A stretch of 64,000 bases of DNA from an uncultured Lachnospiraceae bacterium (GCA_902789665.1 CADAOY010000004.1:62001-126000); one strand, 5' to 3'; positions 25,110-34,490 are shown, counted from the stretch's first letter. Made by a program: numbers and translations. The notes: generated from the sequence alone by a model not told the origin.

Positions 25110-26515
25110 TGAGAAGAATAATGATTGCATCCCCTTCAAGTGGAAGCGGCAAAACCAGCATAACCATTGCACTTCTTAATGTATTAAAGAAAAGGGGACT
25201 AAATATTGTATCTTTTAAAACAGGTCCTGATTATATAGATCCGTTATTTCACAAAAATGTTCTGGGAGTTAAATCTCACAATCTGGATACTTTTTTCACA
25301 GGTAAAGAGAAGACACTTGAATTATTTAATGAAGCATCAGATGGCGCAGACATTGCTGTTATGGAAGGAGTCATGGGCTTATATGACGGATTAGGCGGAG
25401 TGCTTATGGAAGGCTCGTCTTACGATCTGGCAGCAGTTACAGATACTCCGGTTATCCTCATTGTTAATGCCAAAGGTATGGGGAAATCTGTAGCAGCCTT
25501 AATCAAAGGTTTTCTTTCATATGATGATAAGAAATTAATAAAGGGTGTAATTCTTAACAGGACATCAAAATCTTTTTATTCCACAATTAAAGAAGAAATA
25601 GAAAAAGAACTTGGCATAAGAGTACTTGGCTTTATGCCGGATAAAAAGGAAGTATCATTATCAAGCAGACATTTGGGACTGGTTACTCCGGATGAAGTGG
25701 AAAGCATTAATGAGATAACCCCAATTTTATCAAAAGAATTAGAAGAAAATGTGGATGTTGATGCCGTGCTGAAGGTGGCAGGTGAGGCGCCGGATGAGAC
25801 GCCTGGCGTGGCGACAGGGGTTGCGAGCGTGGAGGCATCCGGAGAAAATGTGGTTTTAACCACAAATGCAGAAACAAGCAATAAACCGGTGATTGCCATT
25901 TCAAAAGATGAAGCTTTCTGCTTTCTTTATGATGAGAATGTTAATGAACTAAAAAAAGCAGGTGCAGAGATTAAATATTTCTCACCGCTTCATGATAAAA
26001 GCCTTCCTAATGATGCGGATGCAGTAATACTGGTAGGTGGTTATCCGGAAGAATATCTTAAAATTCTGTCTGATAATGAAAGCATGATGATGTCAGTTAA
26101 TGAAGCAGCAGATAAAGGTATGCCGGTTGTGGCAGAGTGCGGCGGCTTCATGTATCTTCACAAAATCATCAAAGATAAAGACGGAAATGAATATAAAGGC
26201 GTTGGCATTATTGATGGGGAGTGCTATTATACCGGTCATCTTGTAAGATTTGGATATGTGGAGATTAAAGAGAAAAAGTTTAATTTTCTTGAAAGTAATG
26301 GTATGATTAAAGGACACGAATTCCATTATTACGACAGCACATATAATGGAGATGACTGTATCATCACCAAGGCTTACAGCAAAAAGTCATATGATGCTGT
26401 GATTGATAAGGATAATATGTGGGCGGGTTTTCCACATCTTTATTATCCGTCAGGTGGTGATTGGACGTTTGGGTTAGTTAAAAAGGCTGTTAAGTATCAC
26501 GAAGAAAAAAACTAG
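25109..26515 (+). CDS. cbiA: Cobyrinate a,c-diamide synthase
   Basis: Amidates the a and c side chains of cobyrinic acid with glutamine and ATP. The protein has 468 residues. The ATPase domain opens with P-S-S-G-S-G-K-T and has F-K-T-G-P-D-Y-I-D-P. The amidotransferase domain includes V-G-G-Y-P-E-E-Y, the nucleophile in A-E-C-G-G-F-M-Y-L, and G-H-E-F-H-Y. Residues about 222-258, in the interdomain linker, are A/G/E/V-rich and coded by GC-rich DNA ending in a palindrome copy. The ATG overlaps the cbiJET stop by one base. Confidence 0.95.
   Translation: MRRIMIASPSSGSGKTSITIALLNVLKKRGLNIVSFKTGPDYIDPLFHKNVLGVKSHNLDTFFTGKEKTLELFNEASDGADIAVMEGVMGLYDGLGGVLMEGSSYDLAAVTDTPVILIVNAKGMGKSVAALIKGFLSYDDKKLIKGVILNRTSKSFYSTIKEEIEKELGIRVLGFMPDKKEVSLSSRHLGLVTPDEVESINEITPILSKELEENVDVDAVLKVAGEAPDETPGVATGVASVEASGENVVLTTNAETSNKPVIAISKDEAFCFLYDENVNELKKAGAEIKYFSPLHDKSLPNDADAVILVGGYPEEYLKILSDNESMMMSVNEAADKGMPVVAECGGFMYLHKIIKDKDGNEYKGVGIIDGECYYTGHLVRFGYVEIKEKKFNFLESNGMIKGHEFHYYDSTYNGDDCIITKAYSKKSYDAVIDKDNMWAGFPHLYYPSGGDWTFGLVKKAVKYHEEKN
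25774..25845 (+). other. GC-rich in-frame insert in cbiA linker
   Basis: Encodes A/G/P/E/V-rich residues about 222-246 of CbiA between its two domains. Four bases after it begins a perfect copy of the dispersed palindrome, the same island-then-palindrome order seen before folA. Confidence 0.65.
25849..25864 (+). repeat. Dispersed palindrome copy in cbiA
   Basis: TGTGGTTTTAACCACA, identical to the copy in cbiB, flanked by AAAA and AATG. It encodes V-V-L-T-T in the CbiA linker. Confidence 0.75.
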
Positions 26516-26523
26516 AGGTGCTT

Positions 26524-28341
26524 ATGGGTAATTCTTCTAAGTATTTTAGCAATAAGGAATGTGAGTATTATCCTTGTCATAAGAACATGGATGATATGAA
26601 TTGTCTGTTTTGCTACTGCCCAATGTATACAAGGGCTAAATGTCCGGGTAATCCGGAATATAAGATGACAGATGGCAGGAAGGTGAAGGTCTGTACCAAT
26701 TGTACTTTCCCACACAATCCTGAGAACTACGATGTTATTATGGGGATTTTGAAAGATAAGCAGGCTTATAATCCTTATTTACCTTTGAATGAATATATTC
26801 CGGATGGTGAGCCGCATGTCTTTGGAGACAGGGTTTATATATTCGGTTCGCATGATAAAGAGGGTGGACATACTTTCTGTATGGAAGACTATGTTACATA
26901 TTCGGCGAATATTAATGACCTGACCAACTGGAGATATGAGGGAGTTATATATAAGGCAAGTCAGGATCCTCAGTATCCTAAACTTAAATATATGTTTGCA
27001 CCTGATGTGGCAGAGGGTAATGATGGAAGATATTATCTCTACTATGGCATGGGCGGAATCTACGGCTTCGGCGGATATGTAGGTCCTATAAGCGTTGCAG
27101 TTGCAGATAATCCGGCAGGACCTTATGAATTCCATGGCTTTGTCAGAAATAAAGATGGAAGCCCTATGGAAAAATATGTCTGCTTTGACCCTGCAGTAAT
27201 AAATGATAACGGTGTAATAAGACTTTATTACGGTACACAGTATGGCATCGATGGCTCAGAAGAAGCCATGAGAAAGCGCGAATTCGAAGAAACCTGTCTT
27301 GTAATGTTTGGTGTTACTGAGGAAGAGTTCAGAAGTTATAAAGACAACATGATGGGACCGATAACAGTAACCCTGGAAGATGACATGCTGACCATCAAAA
27401 ATGAGCCAAAGCACTGCATCCCATATGATGTCAGGGGGACGGGGTTCGCTGCACATCCTTTCTTTGAAGGCTCATCAATAAGGAAGGTGGGAGATAAGTA
27501 CTATTTCATTTATTCGTCATGGCAAAATCATGAACTGTGTTATGGCATCAGCGATAAGCCGGATGAGGGTTATGTTTTTGGCGGAACCATTGTTTCAACT
27601 GGCGATGTTGGACTTAACGGGCGTAAGGAAAATGAAAGACTAAATATGACGGGCACCACTCACGGAAGCATTGTGAAGGTGAAGGACCAGTGGTACGTAT
27701 TTTACCACAGACTGACACATAAATCTGACTATTCACGTCAGTCCTGCGCTGAGAAGATTTATTTTGATGAGAATGGATTTATTAAGCAGGTTGAAGTGAC
27801 TTCAGCCGGACTTAATGACGGACCACTTCGTTCACAAGGAAAATATCCGGCAGTAATAGCCTGCAATATTACAAATGGAATGATGCCACATGGCTCAAAC
27901 AGCGTTTATGAAGAAGAGTTCCCGAATGTTACACATAAAGATGACGAAAGATTCATTGCTGAGATTGAGCATGGAACGCTGATTGGATTTAAGTATTTTA
28001 AGTTTGATGGTGATTATTCACTTAAAGTAGTAGTAAGGGATGATGAACTTAATAAGGTTAAGTTTGACGGACCATTAAGACTTGATGAAAGATGCGTTGG
28101 CAGTATGGATGAGAAACACAGAATCTATTATGCCAATACCAATCCGACGGATGAATGTTACTTCGAAGTAAGGCTGTCGGAATTCGGTGAACCAATCGGC
28201 AGGATTCCTCTTTATGATGTGGGAAAAGAATGGAAGGAATGCCTTGGAGGCTTCTATGATGTAAATGGTGTTTATCCGTTATATCTTGTATATCATGGAA
28301 ATAAGAAGGTGCAGCTTAAAGAGATAATTTTTGAAGAGTAG
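26524..28341 (+). CDS. Cysteine-rich small domain fused to GH43-like glycosidase
   Basis: The protein has about 605 residues. I chose the ATG at 26524 because AGAGG lies 5 bases upstream. Residues about 10-75 hold nine cysteines in a pattern (E-Y-Y-P-C-H, C-L-F-C-Y-C-P, C-T-N-C-T-F-P-H) typical of the cysteine-rich small domain (PF04071) often found with cobalamin genes. Residues about 83-600 match a GH43-like five-bladed beta-propeller (N-P-Y-L-P-L-N-E-Y-I-P-D-G-E-P-H), a family of arabinofuranosidases and xylosidases. There is no signal peptide, so it is probably cytoplasmic. The join is continuous and without frameshift. It is the last gene of the B12 regulon. Confidence 0.85.
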   Translation: MGNSSKYFSNKECEYYPCHKNMDDMNCLFCYCPMYTRAKCPGNPEYKMTDGRKVKVCTNCTFPHNPENYDVIMGILKDKQAYNPYLPLNEYIPDGEPHVFGDRVYIFGSHDKEGGHTFCMEDYVTYSANINDLTNWRYEGVIYKASQDPQYPKLKYMFAPDVAEGNDGRYYLYYGMGGIYGFGGYVGPISVAVADNPAGPYEFHGFVRNKDGSPMEKYVCFDPAVINDNGVIRLYYGTQYGIDGSEEAMRKREFEETCLVMFGVTEEEFRSYKDNMMGPITVTLEDDMLTIKNEPKHCIPYDVRGTGFAAHPFFEGSSIRKVGDKYYFIYSSWQNHELCYGISDKPDEGYVFGGTIVSTGDVGLNGRKENERLNMTGTTHGSIVKVKDQWYVFYHRLTHKSDYSRQSCAEKIYFDENGFIKQVEVTSAGLNDGPLRSQGKYPAVIACNITNGMMPHGSNSVYEEEFPNVTHKDDERFIAEIEHGTLIGFKYFKFDGDYSLKVVVRDDELNKVKFDGPLRLDERCVGSMDEKHRIYYANTNPTDECYFEVRLSEFGEPIGRIPLYDVGKEWKECLGGFYDVNGVYPLYLVYHGNKKVQLKEIIFEE

Positions 28342-28381
28342 GAATATATATTTTGCCCGAAGATTTAAGGGTGCTAAAAGT

Positions 28382-28410
28382 TTGACACAAAGGGCGAAAT
28401 ATGGTATATT
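28382..28410 (+). promoter_or_regulatory. Sigma-A promoter of the SCIFF operon
   Basis: Perfect TTGACA (28382-28387), a 17-base spacer and TATATT (28405-28410). Start expected near 28417, with the GGAGGGCGG ribosome site before the ATG at 28451. Confidence 0.88.
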
Positions 28411-28450
28411 AGTGAAGATTGTGAAGTATTAATTAATGGAGGGCGGATAA

Positions 28451-28594
28451 ATGAAGCACATTAAGACTGTTAATACAAGAGATTTAAAGAAGAGTATGGC
28501 TAAGGGCGGCTGTGGTGAATGTCAGACATCATGCCAGTCAGCTTGCAAGACATCTTGTACAGTAGGTAATCAGAGCTGTGAGAAGATTAAATAA
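28451..28594 (+). CDS. scfA: SCIFF precursor peptide (six cysteines in forty-five residues)
   Basis: A 47-residue peptide that is absent from long-ORF lists. After a basic leader (residues 1-20, including N-T-R-D-L-K-K), it has six cysteines spaced C-x2-C-x3-C-x3-C-x3-C-x6-C. This is the SCIFF ribosomal natural-product precursor found across Clostridia; the maturase places a thioether from a cysteine to a neighbouring residue. The maturase gene follows at 28742, and secDF after that, as is usual for this locus. The final product's function is unknown. Confidence 0.95.
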   Translation: MKHIKTVNTRDLKKSMAKGGCGECQTSCQSACKTSCTVGNQSCEKIK

Positions 28595-28613
28595 TTAAAG
28601 TTTGATTTATGAA

Positions 28614-28646
28614 AGCAGCGTTTTAAATTAAGGCGCTGCTTTTATT
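28614..28646 (+). terminator. Terminator or attenuator after scfA
   Basis: AGCAGCG (28614-28620) pairs with CGCTGCT (28634-28640), followed by TTTATT. It lies between scfA and scfB, so it could set a higher level of peptide message than of enzyme message. Confidence 0.75.
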
Positions 28647-28675
28647 CATTAAATGAAGATAGCAAGACTATCATT

Positions 28676-28701
28676 ATCGAGTAGGTCAGCGCCTGCTCGA
28701 T
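28676..28701 (+). other. Hairpin upstream of scfB
   Basis: ATCGAG (28676-28681) pairs with CTCGAT (28696-28701), extended inside by AGG/CCT. The following bases are only moderately T-rich, so terminator activity is unsure. It may be an RNA processing or stability element. Confidence 0.45.
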
Positions 28702-28741
28702 TTGTGCGTTATAAACAAAAAGAAATTGGAGTTATTTTATA

Positions 28742-30175
28742 TTGGTACATCGTTATTTAAACAACGGATATTATATTGTTCTTGATGTGAATTCGGGCAG
28801 TGTTCATAATGTAGACAAGCTGGTTTATGACCTTCTTGAAATCTACGAAGAATTATCAGATGAGAATAAATTAAATCAAAATCTCATCGTTTCAAAAGCC
28901 TTGAATAGTGGCTTTAAATATGAGATGTCAGATGATGATGGCAAGCTTGTTCCTGCGCTCGAGGAAGATATCAAAGAGGCTGTTGGAGAGATAACAGAAC
29001 TTATTAAAGGCGGCATGTTATATACCAAGGATGTATATGAGAATGCCATTGAGAAGTTTTTAGAGCAGCCATCACTTGTTAAGGCACTTTGTCTTCATAT
29101 TGCCCATGACTGTAACTTAAGATGCAAATACTGTTTTGCAGAAGAAGGCGAATATCATGGCAGAAGATGTTTGATGAGTTATGAGACAGGTAAGAAAGCT
29201 TTGGATTTCCTTGTTGCCAACTCAGGAGCCAGAAAGAATCTGGAAGTAGACTTCTTTGGCGGAGAGCCACTTATGAATTTCAAGGTGGTTAAGGATCTGG
29301 TTCGCTACGGAAGAAGCATAGAGAAAGAGAATAATAAAAGATTCAGATTTACTCTTACAACCAATGGCACATATCTTAATGACGAGATTATGGAATTTGC
29401 CAATAAGGAGATGTCTAACTTAGTTCTCTCAATTGACGGACGAAAGGAAGTCAATGATGCCATGAGACCTATGGCAGGCGGTAAGGGAACATATGACATC
29501 ATAGTACCTAAGTTCATTAAGGCTGCAGAGAGCAGAGATCAGATGAATTATTATGTAAGAGGTACATATACACATTTCAATCTGGATTTCAGCGAAGATG
29601 TTCTTCATTTGGCTGACCTTGGTTTTAAGCAGATTTCCGTAGAGCCTGTTGTGGCTCCTAAGGATGAGGCTTATGCTCTTAAGGAAGAGGACCTTCCAAT
29701 CCTTTTAGAGCAGTATGACATACTGGCTAAGGAGATGCTTAAGAGAAGTAAAGAGGGCAGGGCTTTTAACTTTTTCCATTTCATGATAGATCTGGACGGC
29801 GGCCCTTGCGTATATAAAAGATTATCAGGCTGCGGCGCAGGATGTGAGTACCTTGCAGTAACACCTTGGGGTGATTTATATCCTTGCCATCAGTTCGTTG
29901 GAGAAGAGCAGTTTAAGCTGGGTGATGTGGATAACGGCATCCAGAAAACAGAACTTTCCAAACAGTTCAGGGGAAGCAATGTTTATACAAAAGAGAAATG
30001 CCAGAACTGCTTTGCCAAGTTCTACTGCAGCGGCGGATGTGCAGCTAATTCTTATCATTTCAGCGGAAGCATTAATGGTTCCTATGATGTGGGATGCGAA
30101 TTACAGAAAAAGAGAATAGAATGTGCAATTATGATGAAAGTTGCCAAGATGGAGGAAGAAGAAAATGAAGAGTAA
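28742..30175 (+). CDS. scfB: Radical-SAM SCIFF maturase
   Basis: A protein of 477 residues that forms thioether bonds in the SCIFF peptide in the cytoplasm. The N-terminal part (about 1-90) is a RiPP-recognition-like region. The radical-SAM cysteines are C124, C128 and C131 in C-N-L-R-C-K-Y-C. The C-terminal SPASM-type region has C-G-A-G-C, Y-P-C-H, C-Q-N-C and C-S-G-G-C-A, ligating auxiliary Fe-S clusters. The start is TTG at 28742, preceded by TTGGAG. Its 3' end overlaps secDF by 11 bases. Confidence 0.95.
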   Translation: MVHRYLNNGYYIVLDVNSGSVHNVDKLVYDLLEIYEELSDENKLNQNLIVSKALNSGFKYEMSDDDGKLVPALEEDIKEAVGEITELIKGGMLYTKDVYENAIEKFLEQPSLVKALCLHIAHDCNLRCKYCFAEEGEYHGRRCLMSYETGKKALDFLVANSGARKNLEVDFFGGEPLMNFKVVKDLVRYGRSIEKENNKRFRFTLTTNGTYLNDEIMEFANKEMSNLVLSIDGRKEVNDAMRPMAGGKGTYDIIVPKFIKAAESRDQMNYYVRGTYTHFNLDFSEDVLHLADLGFKQISVEPVVAPKDEAYALKEEDLPILLEQYDILAKEMLKRSKEGRAFNFFHFMIDLDGGPCVYKRLSGCGAGCEYLAVTPWGDLYPCHQFVGEEQFKLGDVDNGIQKTELSKQFRGSNVYTKEKCQNCFAKFYCSGGCAANSYHFSGSINGSYDVGCELQKKRIECAIMMKVAKMEEEENEE

Positions 30176-32663
30176 CAAGGCAGGCAGGATAGCATTATTT
30201 CTTTTGGTTATCCTTGCAACAATCGGTTTAGGATACGTAGCCTACTATGGTATCGGTTCTAACAAGGATGGTTCAATCTTCAATATTAAGAAAGGTCTGG
30301 ACTTAGCCGGTGGTGTAAGTATCACTTATCAGATAGTTGGAGATGATAATCCTTCAGCTGAAGATCTGGAAGATACCATGACAAAGCTTCGTATGAAAGC
30401 TGAGACATACTCAACTGAAGCACAGGTTTACAAGGAAGGTGATGACAGAATCACAGTTGAAATTCCTGAAGTAACTGATGCTGAGGGTATCCTGGCAGAG
30501 CTTGGTAAACCGGGTAGTCTTTATTTCATATCACAGACTGATTCAGAAGGTAATTATAACTATACATATATGGTTACAGCAGAAGGTCAGCCGGTATATC
30601 ATGATGAGCATGATGTATATTTCATCTATGCAACAGACAATAATCTTCCTGTTTTATATGACACAGAAACAATGTCTGCAAAGCTTGATGAAGAAGGCAA
30701 TGTAGTTCCTTATGATGGAACAAATGCAGTAGAAAGCGACCTTACATTAGTTCTTCTTAAGAGCATTGACGAACTTAAGGCTGACGGCAGCATCATCTTA
30801 GAGGGTGGCAACGTTGTTACAGCAAGGGCTGGTACACAGCAGAACCAGACAACAGGTGCAGAAGAGTACGTTGTTCAGTTAGGTTTCGATTCAGCAGGAG
30901 CTGAGGCTTTCAAGGCAGCAACAACAAAGGCTTATGCTAACCATGAAACAATTGCTATTTACTACGACGGACAGTTTATCTCAGTTCCTTCAGTAAGCGC
31001 AGTAATCGGTAACGGCGAGGCAGTTATCTCAGGTAACTTCGATGATTCAAGTGCCAAGAGATTAGCGTCCAAGATCAAAATCGGCGCCATGAAGTTAGAG
31101 CTTGAAGAACTTCGTTCCAACATCGTAGGTGCTCAGCTTGGTTCAGATGCCATCAGCACATCACTTAAGGCAGCAGCAATTGGTCTTATCATCGTAGCCT
31201 TAATTATGATTTGCGTATACTTCTTACCTGGTCTTGCAGCAGTTATTGCACTTGTAATGTATACAGCAATGATAATCGTAACATTATCATTATTTAATAC
31301 AGAGATTACACTTACACTTCCTGGTATTGCAGGTATCATCCTTTCAATCGGTATGGCGGTTGATGCCAACGTTATTATCTTCGCCAGAATCAGAGAGGAA
31401 CTTGCAACAGGTAAGACATTGCAGTCTTCTGTAGATATAGGTTTCAAGAAAGCTTTATCCGCTATCGTGGATGGTAATATAACAACATTAATCGCAGCAG
31501 TAATCCTTATTTTGATGGGTTCAGGTACAGTCAGAGGTTTTGCTCAGACTCTTATGATTGGTATTATCCTTTCAATGTTTACAGCTCTTGTAATCACAAG
31601 AATCTTAGTAAACGGCTTCATCGCTTTGGGACTTGAGAACCTTAAGTTATATGGTGTTGCAAAAGAGAAGAAATCTTTCGACTTTGTATCCAAGGGCGGA
31701 ATCATGCTTTCAATTGCAGGCGCAATTATCGTAGTTGGTCTTGGTTTCATGGCATTCCATCAGATTAAGAGTGGTGACATGTTCAACTACAGCCTTGAGT
31801 TCCAGGGTGGTTCAGTAACAACTGCAGACCTTGGCAAGGATATGACAATTCAGGAAATCGATTCAGAGATCGTTCCTTATGTTGAGAATATTACTGGTGA
31901 TGGTAATGTTCAGGTACAGAAGATTGAAGGAACAACTCAGGTTAATATTAAGACAAGAGCTCTTGATGAAGCAGAGAGAGCAACATTTAATGATGTACTT
32001 ACAGAGCAGTTTGGTGTAGAAGAGCAGACAATTACATCAGAAACAATCAGTGCTACAATCTCAGGCGAAATGAGAAGAGAAGCAATCGTAGCCGTACTTG
32101 TGGCTGTAGCATTTATGCTTCTTTACATCTGGCTCAGATTCAGCGATATCAGATTTGGTATCTCATCTGTTGCAGCACTTCTTCACGACGTGCTTATCGT
32201 ACTTAGCTTCTATGCTATTGCAAGAGTCAGCGTGGGCAGCACATTCATTGCATGTATGCTTACAATCGTTGGTTACTCAATTAACGCAACCATCGTTATC
32301 TTCGACAGAGTAAGAGAGAATAAGAAGGCAGCAGCTGAAGCTATGGCAGCGGAGGCTATTGCAAAGAGACGTAATAAGAAGAAAGGCAAAGATGTTAAGG
32401 AAGAAGGTGAGAAAGATCTTCTTAAGGAAATCGTTAATAAGAGTATTTCCCAGACATTATCAAGATCAATTCTTACGTCAATTACAACACTTGTCATGGT
32501 ATTATGCCTCTATATCATGGGTGTAAGTTCCATTAAGGAATTCGCGCTTCCACTTATTGTAGGTATCATTGCCGGTGGTTATTCATCAGTATTCATCGCA
32601 GGTATCGTATGGAGATTCTTAAGAATCAAGTTCGAGCCTAAGTATGAAGAAGATGATGATTAA
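30165..32663 (+). CDS. secDF: SecD-SecF fusion, protein export membrane factor
   Basis: A protein of 832 residues with a SecD half (helix near 10-28, a large outside domain, then five helices to about 500) and a SecF half (helix near 525, outside domain, five helices). It uses the proton gradient to help SecYEG release exported proteins. I chose the ATG at 30165 with GGAGGAAG upstream; an earlier in-frame ATG lies inside scfB. K-G-L-D-L-A-G-G-V-S and the G-M-A-V-D-A-N-V-I-I-F motif are typical. A lysine-rich cytoplasmic loop lies at about 725-755. The link to SCIFF genes is conserved in Clostridia, but the reason is unknown. Confidence 0.95.
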   Translation: MKSNKAGRIALFLLVILATIGLGYVAYYGIGSNKDGSIFNIKKGLDLAGGVSITYQIVGDDNPSAEDLEDTMTKLRMKAETYSTEAQVYKEGDDRITVEIPEVTDAEGILAELGKPGSLYFISQTDSEGNYNYTYMVTAEGQPVYHDEHDVYFIYATDNNLPVLYDTETMSAKLDEEGNVVPYDGTNAVESDLTLVLLKSIDELKADGSIILEGGNVVTARAGTQQNQTTGAEEYVVQLGFDSAGAEAFKAATTKAYANHETIAIYYDGQFISVPSVSAVIGNGEAVISGNFDDSSAKRLASKIKIGAMKLELEELRSNIVGAQLGSDAISTSLKAAAIGLIIVALIMICVYFLPGLAAVIALVMYTAMIIVTLSLFNTEITLTLPGIAGIILSIGMAVDANVIIFARIREELATGKTLQSSVDIGFKKALSAIVDGNITTLIAAVILILMGSGTVRGFAQTLMIGIILSMFTALVITRILVNGFIALGLENLKLYGVAKEKKSFDFVSKGGIMLSIAGAIIVVGLGFMAFHQIKSGDMFNYSLEFQGGSVTTADLGKDMTIQEIDSEIVPYVENITGDGNVQVQKIEGTTQVNIKTRALDEAERATFNDVLTEQFGVEEQTITSETISATISGEMRREAIVAVLVAVAFMLLYIWLRFSDIRFGISSVAALLHDVLIVLSFYAIARVSVGSTFIACMLTIVGYSINATIVIFDRVRENKKAAAEAMAAEAIAKRRNKKKGKDVKEEGEKDLLKEIVNKSISQTLSRSILTSITTLVMVLCLYIMGVSSIKEFALPLIVGIIAGGYSSVFIAGIVWRFLRIKFEPKYEEDDD

Positions 32664-32689
32664 GATAATTTTCAATTGATTTTTTATAA

Positions 32690-32718
32690 CGTGCTTCTGG
32701 TCTTAGGGCCGGAAGCAC
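32690..32718 (+). other. Strong hairpin between secDF and recJ
   Basis: GTGCTTC (32691-32697) pairs with GAAGCAC (32712-32718), with GG/CC inside. There is no good T run after it, so termination may be partial; it marks the boundary before the recJ operon. Confidence 0.55.
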
Positions 32719-32753
32719 GCGCTATTTAAGGATATATTTTGGGGGTGTTAAGA

Positions 32754-34490
32754 ATGAAGAGCAAGTGGATATTTAAACAGGAAGGCGAAGATTTAGCCGC
32801 CACAGCTGCGAGACTTGGAACAAGCCCTCTTGTAATCAGAATCCTTGCAAATCGTGGAATAACAAAGGATGAGGATATAAGGGATATCCTTACCAAAGAT
32901 ACGGATGATTTTGAAGATATAAAAGGCCTTATCAATGCAGACAAGGCCATTGAATATATCAGAAATATAGATGACAAAGTTCGCATTATCGGCGACTACG
33001 ACGTGGATGGCATCTGTGCTTCCACAATTCTTTACAAGGGTCTTAAAGCCCTTTCATATGATGTGTCCGTGGACATCCCGGACAGAATCCTGGACGGCTA
33101 CGGTCTAAATATCAACATTATAAATAAAGCCAAAGAAGACGGGGTAAAGTACATCATCACATGCGACAACGGCATAGCAGCCAAAGAGTCCATAGAACAT
33201 GCCAATTCACTTGGCATGAAGGTGGTTGTTACAGATCACCACGAGGTGCCTGTTGATGGTGACGGCAATGAAATCATTCCGGACGCTGTAACAGTTGTTG
33301 ACCCGAAGATGAAAGACAGCACATACAGAACCAAAGAAATCTGTGGTGCCTATGTCGCTTACAAAATCATCGCCAACTTACTCGACATCAAAAACCACGC
33401 TGACATGGCAGAACTTCGTAAAGAACTTTTAGTGCTGGCGGCTTTTGCCTCATACTGCGATGTAATGCCTCTTAAAGGGGAGAACAGATATTTAATTAAA
33501 TATGGAATGAAGAACTTCAAGGAAACGTCTAATTTAGGGCTTAATTCGCTTATAGACGTAAGAGGTTATTCAAAAAAGGACATAGATTCATATTCACTTG
33601 GCTTTGTATTAGGCCCTTGCATCAATGCAACAGGCCGTATTGCAGACGCTCTTCAGGGTGTAAAACTTCTTACAACTGAAGATCCGGAAGAAGCAATCAG
33701 AATCGCAAGAGACTTGGATGAGATAAATAAAAAGCGTAAGACAATGACAGAAGAGCAGACCAAAATCGCCATTAAGATGATTGAGGAAAGTTCTATTAAG
33801 GATGACAAAATCATCGTCTTAGTGCTTCCTGAGTGTCACGTAAGCATATGTGGTCTTGTAGCAGGCAGAGTAAAGAGAGAATATAACAAGCCAACCATAG
33901 TGCTTTCGCCTTCATCCAAAGGCTTGTCAGGTTCTGCAAGGTCGATAGAAGAATATAATTTATTCATAAACTTAAGTAAGTATAAAGATATGTTTGCAGC
34001 CTTTGGCGGACATGCCATGGCAGCCGGTCTTTCAATTAGTCCGGACAGAGTTGATGAGTTTAGAGAAAGAATTAATAAAGACTGCACACTTACTGAAGAA
34101 GAACTAACCTTAAAGCAGTATGTGGATGCCAAGATGGACCCGTCCAAGGGAACACTTGATATCTATAACGAGCTGGTTAAGTTAGAGCCATTTGGTACAG
34201 GCAATATTAAGCCTTTACTTGAGTGGGATGATATGAAGATTAAGAATATCTATTCATTTGGAAGCGGCAAATATACAACACTTAAGATTGATATGGATGG
34301 AGAAAATTATGATGTAAAAATCTTCAAGCCAAACTCTGAAATCGCTGATTATTTAAATGAAAGAGACGGCGGAGATATCTACGAAAGATTAAAGAATAAA
34401 GAAGAGGTAAAGATTGATATTCTTTATTCATTATCATTCAGTGATTACAATGGCCCACATACGGAAGCTCATATTGAGGAATACAGATGA
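32754..34490 (+). CDS. recJ: Single-strand-specific 5'-3' DNA exonuclease
   Basis: A protein of about 578 residues. The DHH-family metal motifs are G-D-Y-D-V-D-G near residue 80, T-C-D-N-G near 135 and T-D-H-H-E-V-P near 158. The DHHA1 motif G-G-H-A-M-A-A-G-L is near 420. RecJ digests single-stranded DNA in recombination and mismatch repair. I chose the ATG at 32754 with GGGGG eight bases upstream; the longer frame begins with a TTG. It is shorter than E. coli-type RecJ plus the extra C-terminal domain of some Firmicutes. The stop overlaps pfkB by 4 bases. Confidence 0.93.
   Translation: MKSKWIFKQEGEDLAATAARLGTSPLVIRILANRGITKDEDIRDILTKDTDDFEDIKGLINADKAIEYIRNIDDKVRIIGDYDVDGICASTILYKGLKALSYDVSVDIPDRILDGYGLNINIINKAKEDGVKYIITCDNGIAAKESIEHANSLGMKVVVTDHHEVPVDGDGNEIIPDAVTVVDPKMKDSTYRTKEICGAYVAYKIIANLLDIKNHADMAELRKELLVLAAFASYCDVMPLKGENRYLIKYGMKNFKETSNLGLNSLIDVRGYSKKDIDSYSLGFVLGPCINATGRIADALQGVKLLTTEDPEEAIRIARDLDEINKKRKTMTEEQTKIAIKMIEESSIKDDKIIVLVLPECHVSICGLVAGRVKREYNKPTIVLSPSSKGLSGSARSIEEYNLFINLSKYKDMFAAFGGHAMAAGLSISPDRVDEFRERINKDCTLTEEELTLKQYVDAKMDPSKGTLDIYNELVKLEPFGTGNIKPLLEWDDMKIKNIYSFGSGKYTTLKIDMDGENYDVKIFKPNSEIADYLNERDGGDIYERLKNKEEVKIDILYSLSFSDYNGPHTEAHIEEYR

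Noticed and set aside
30141..30164. secDF start at the upstream ATG
   Set aside because: It lies within scfB without a ribosome site, whereas ATG 30165 follows GGAGGAAG.
32690..32718. Firm terminator after secDF
   Set aside because: The stem is good, but no T run follows on the + strand, so it is listed as a hairpin only.
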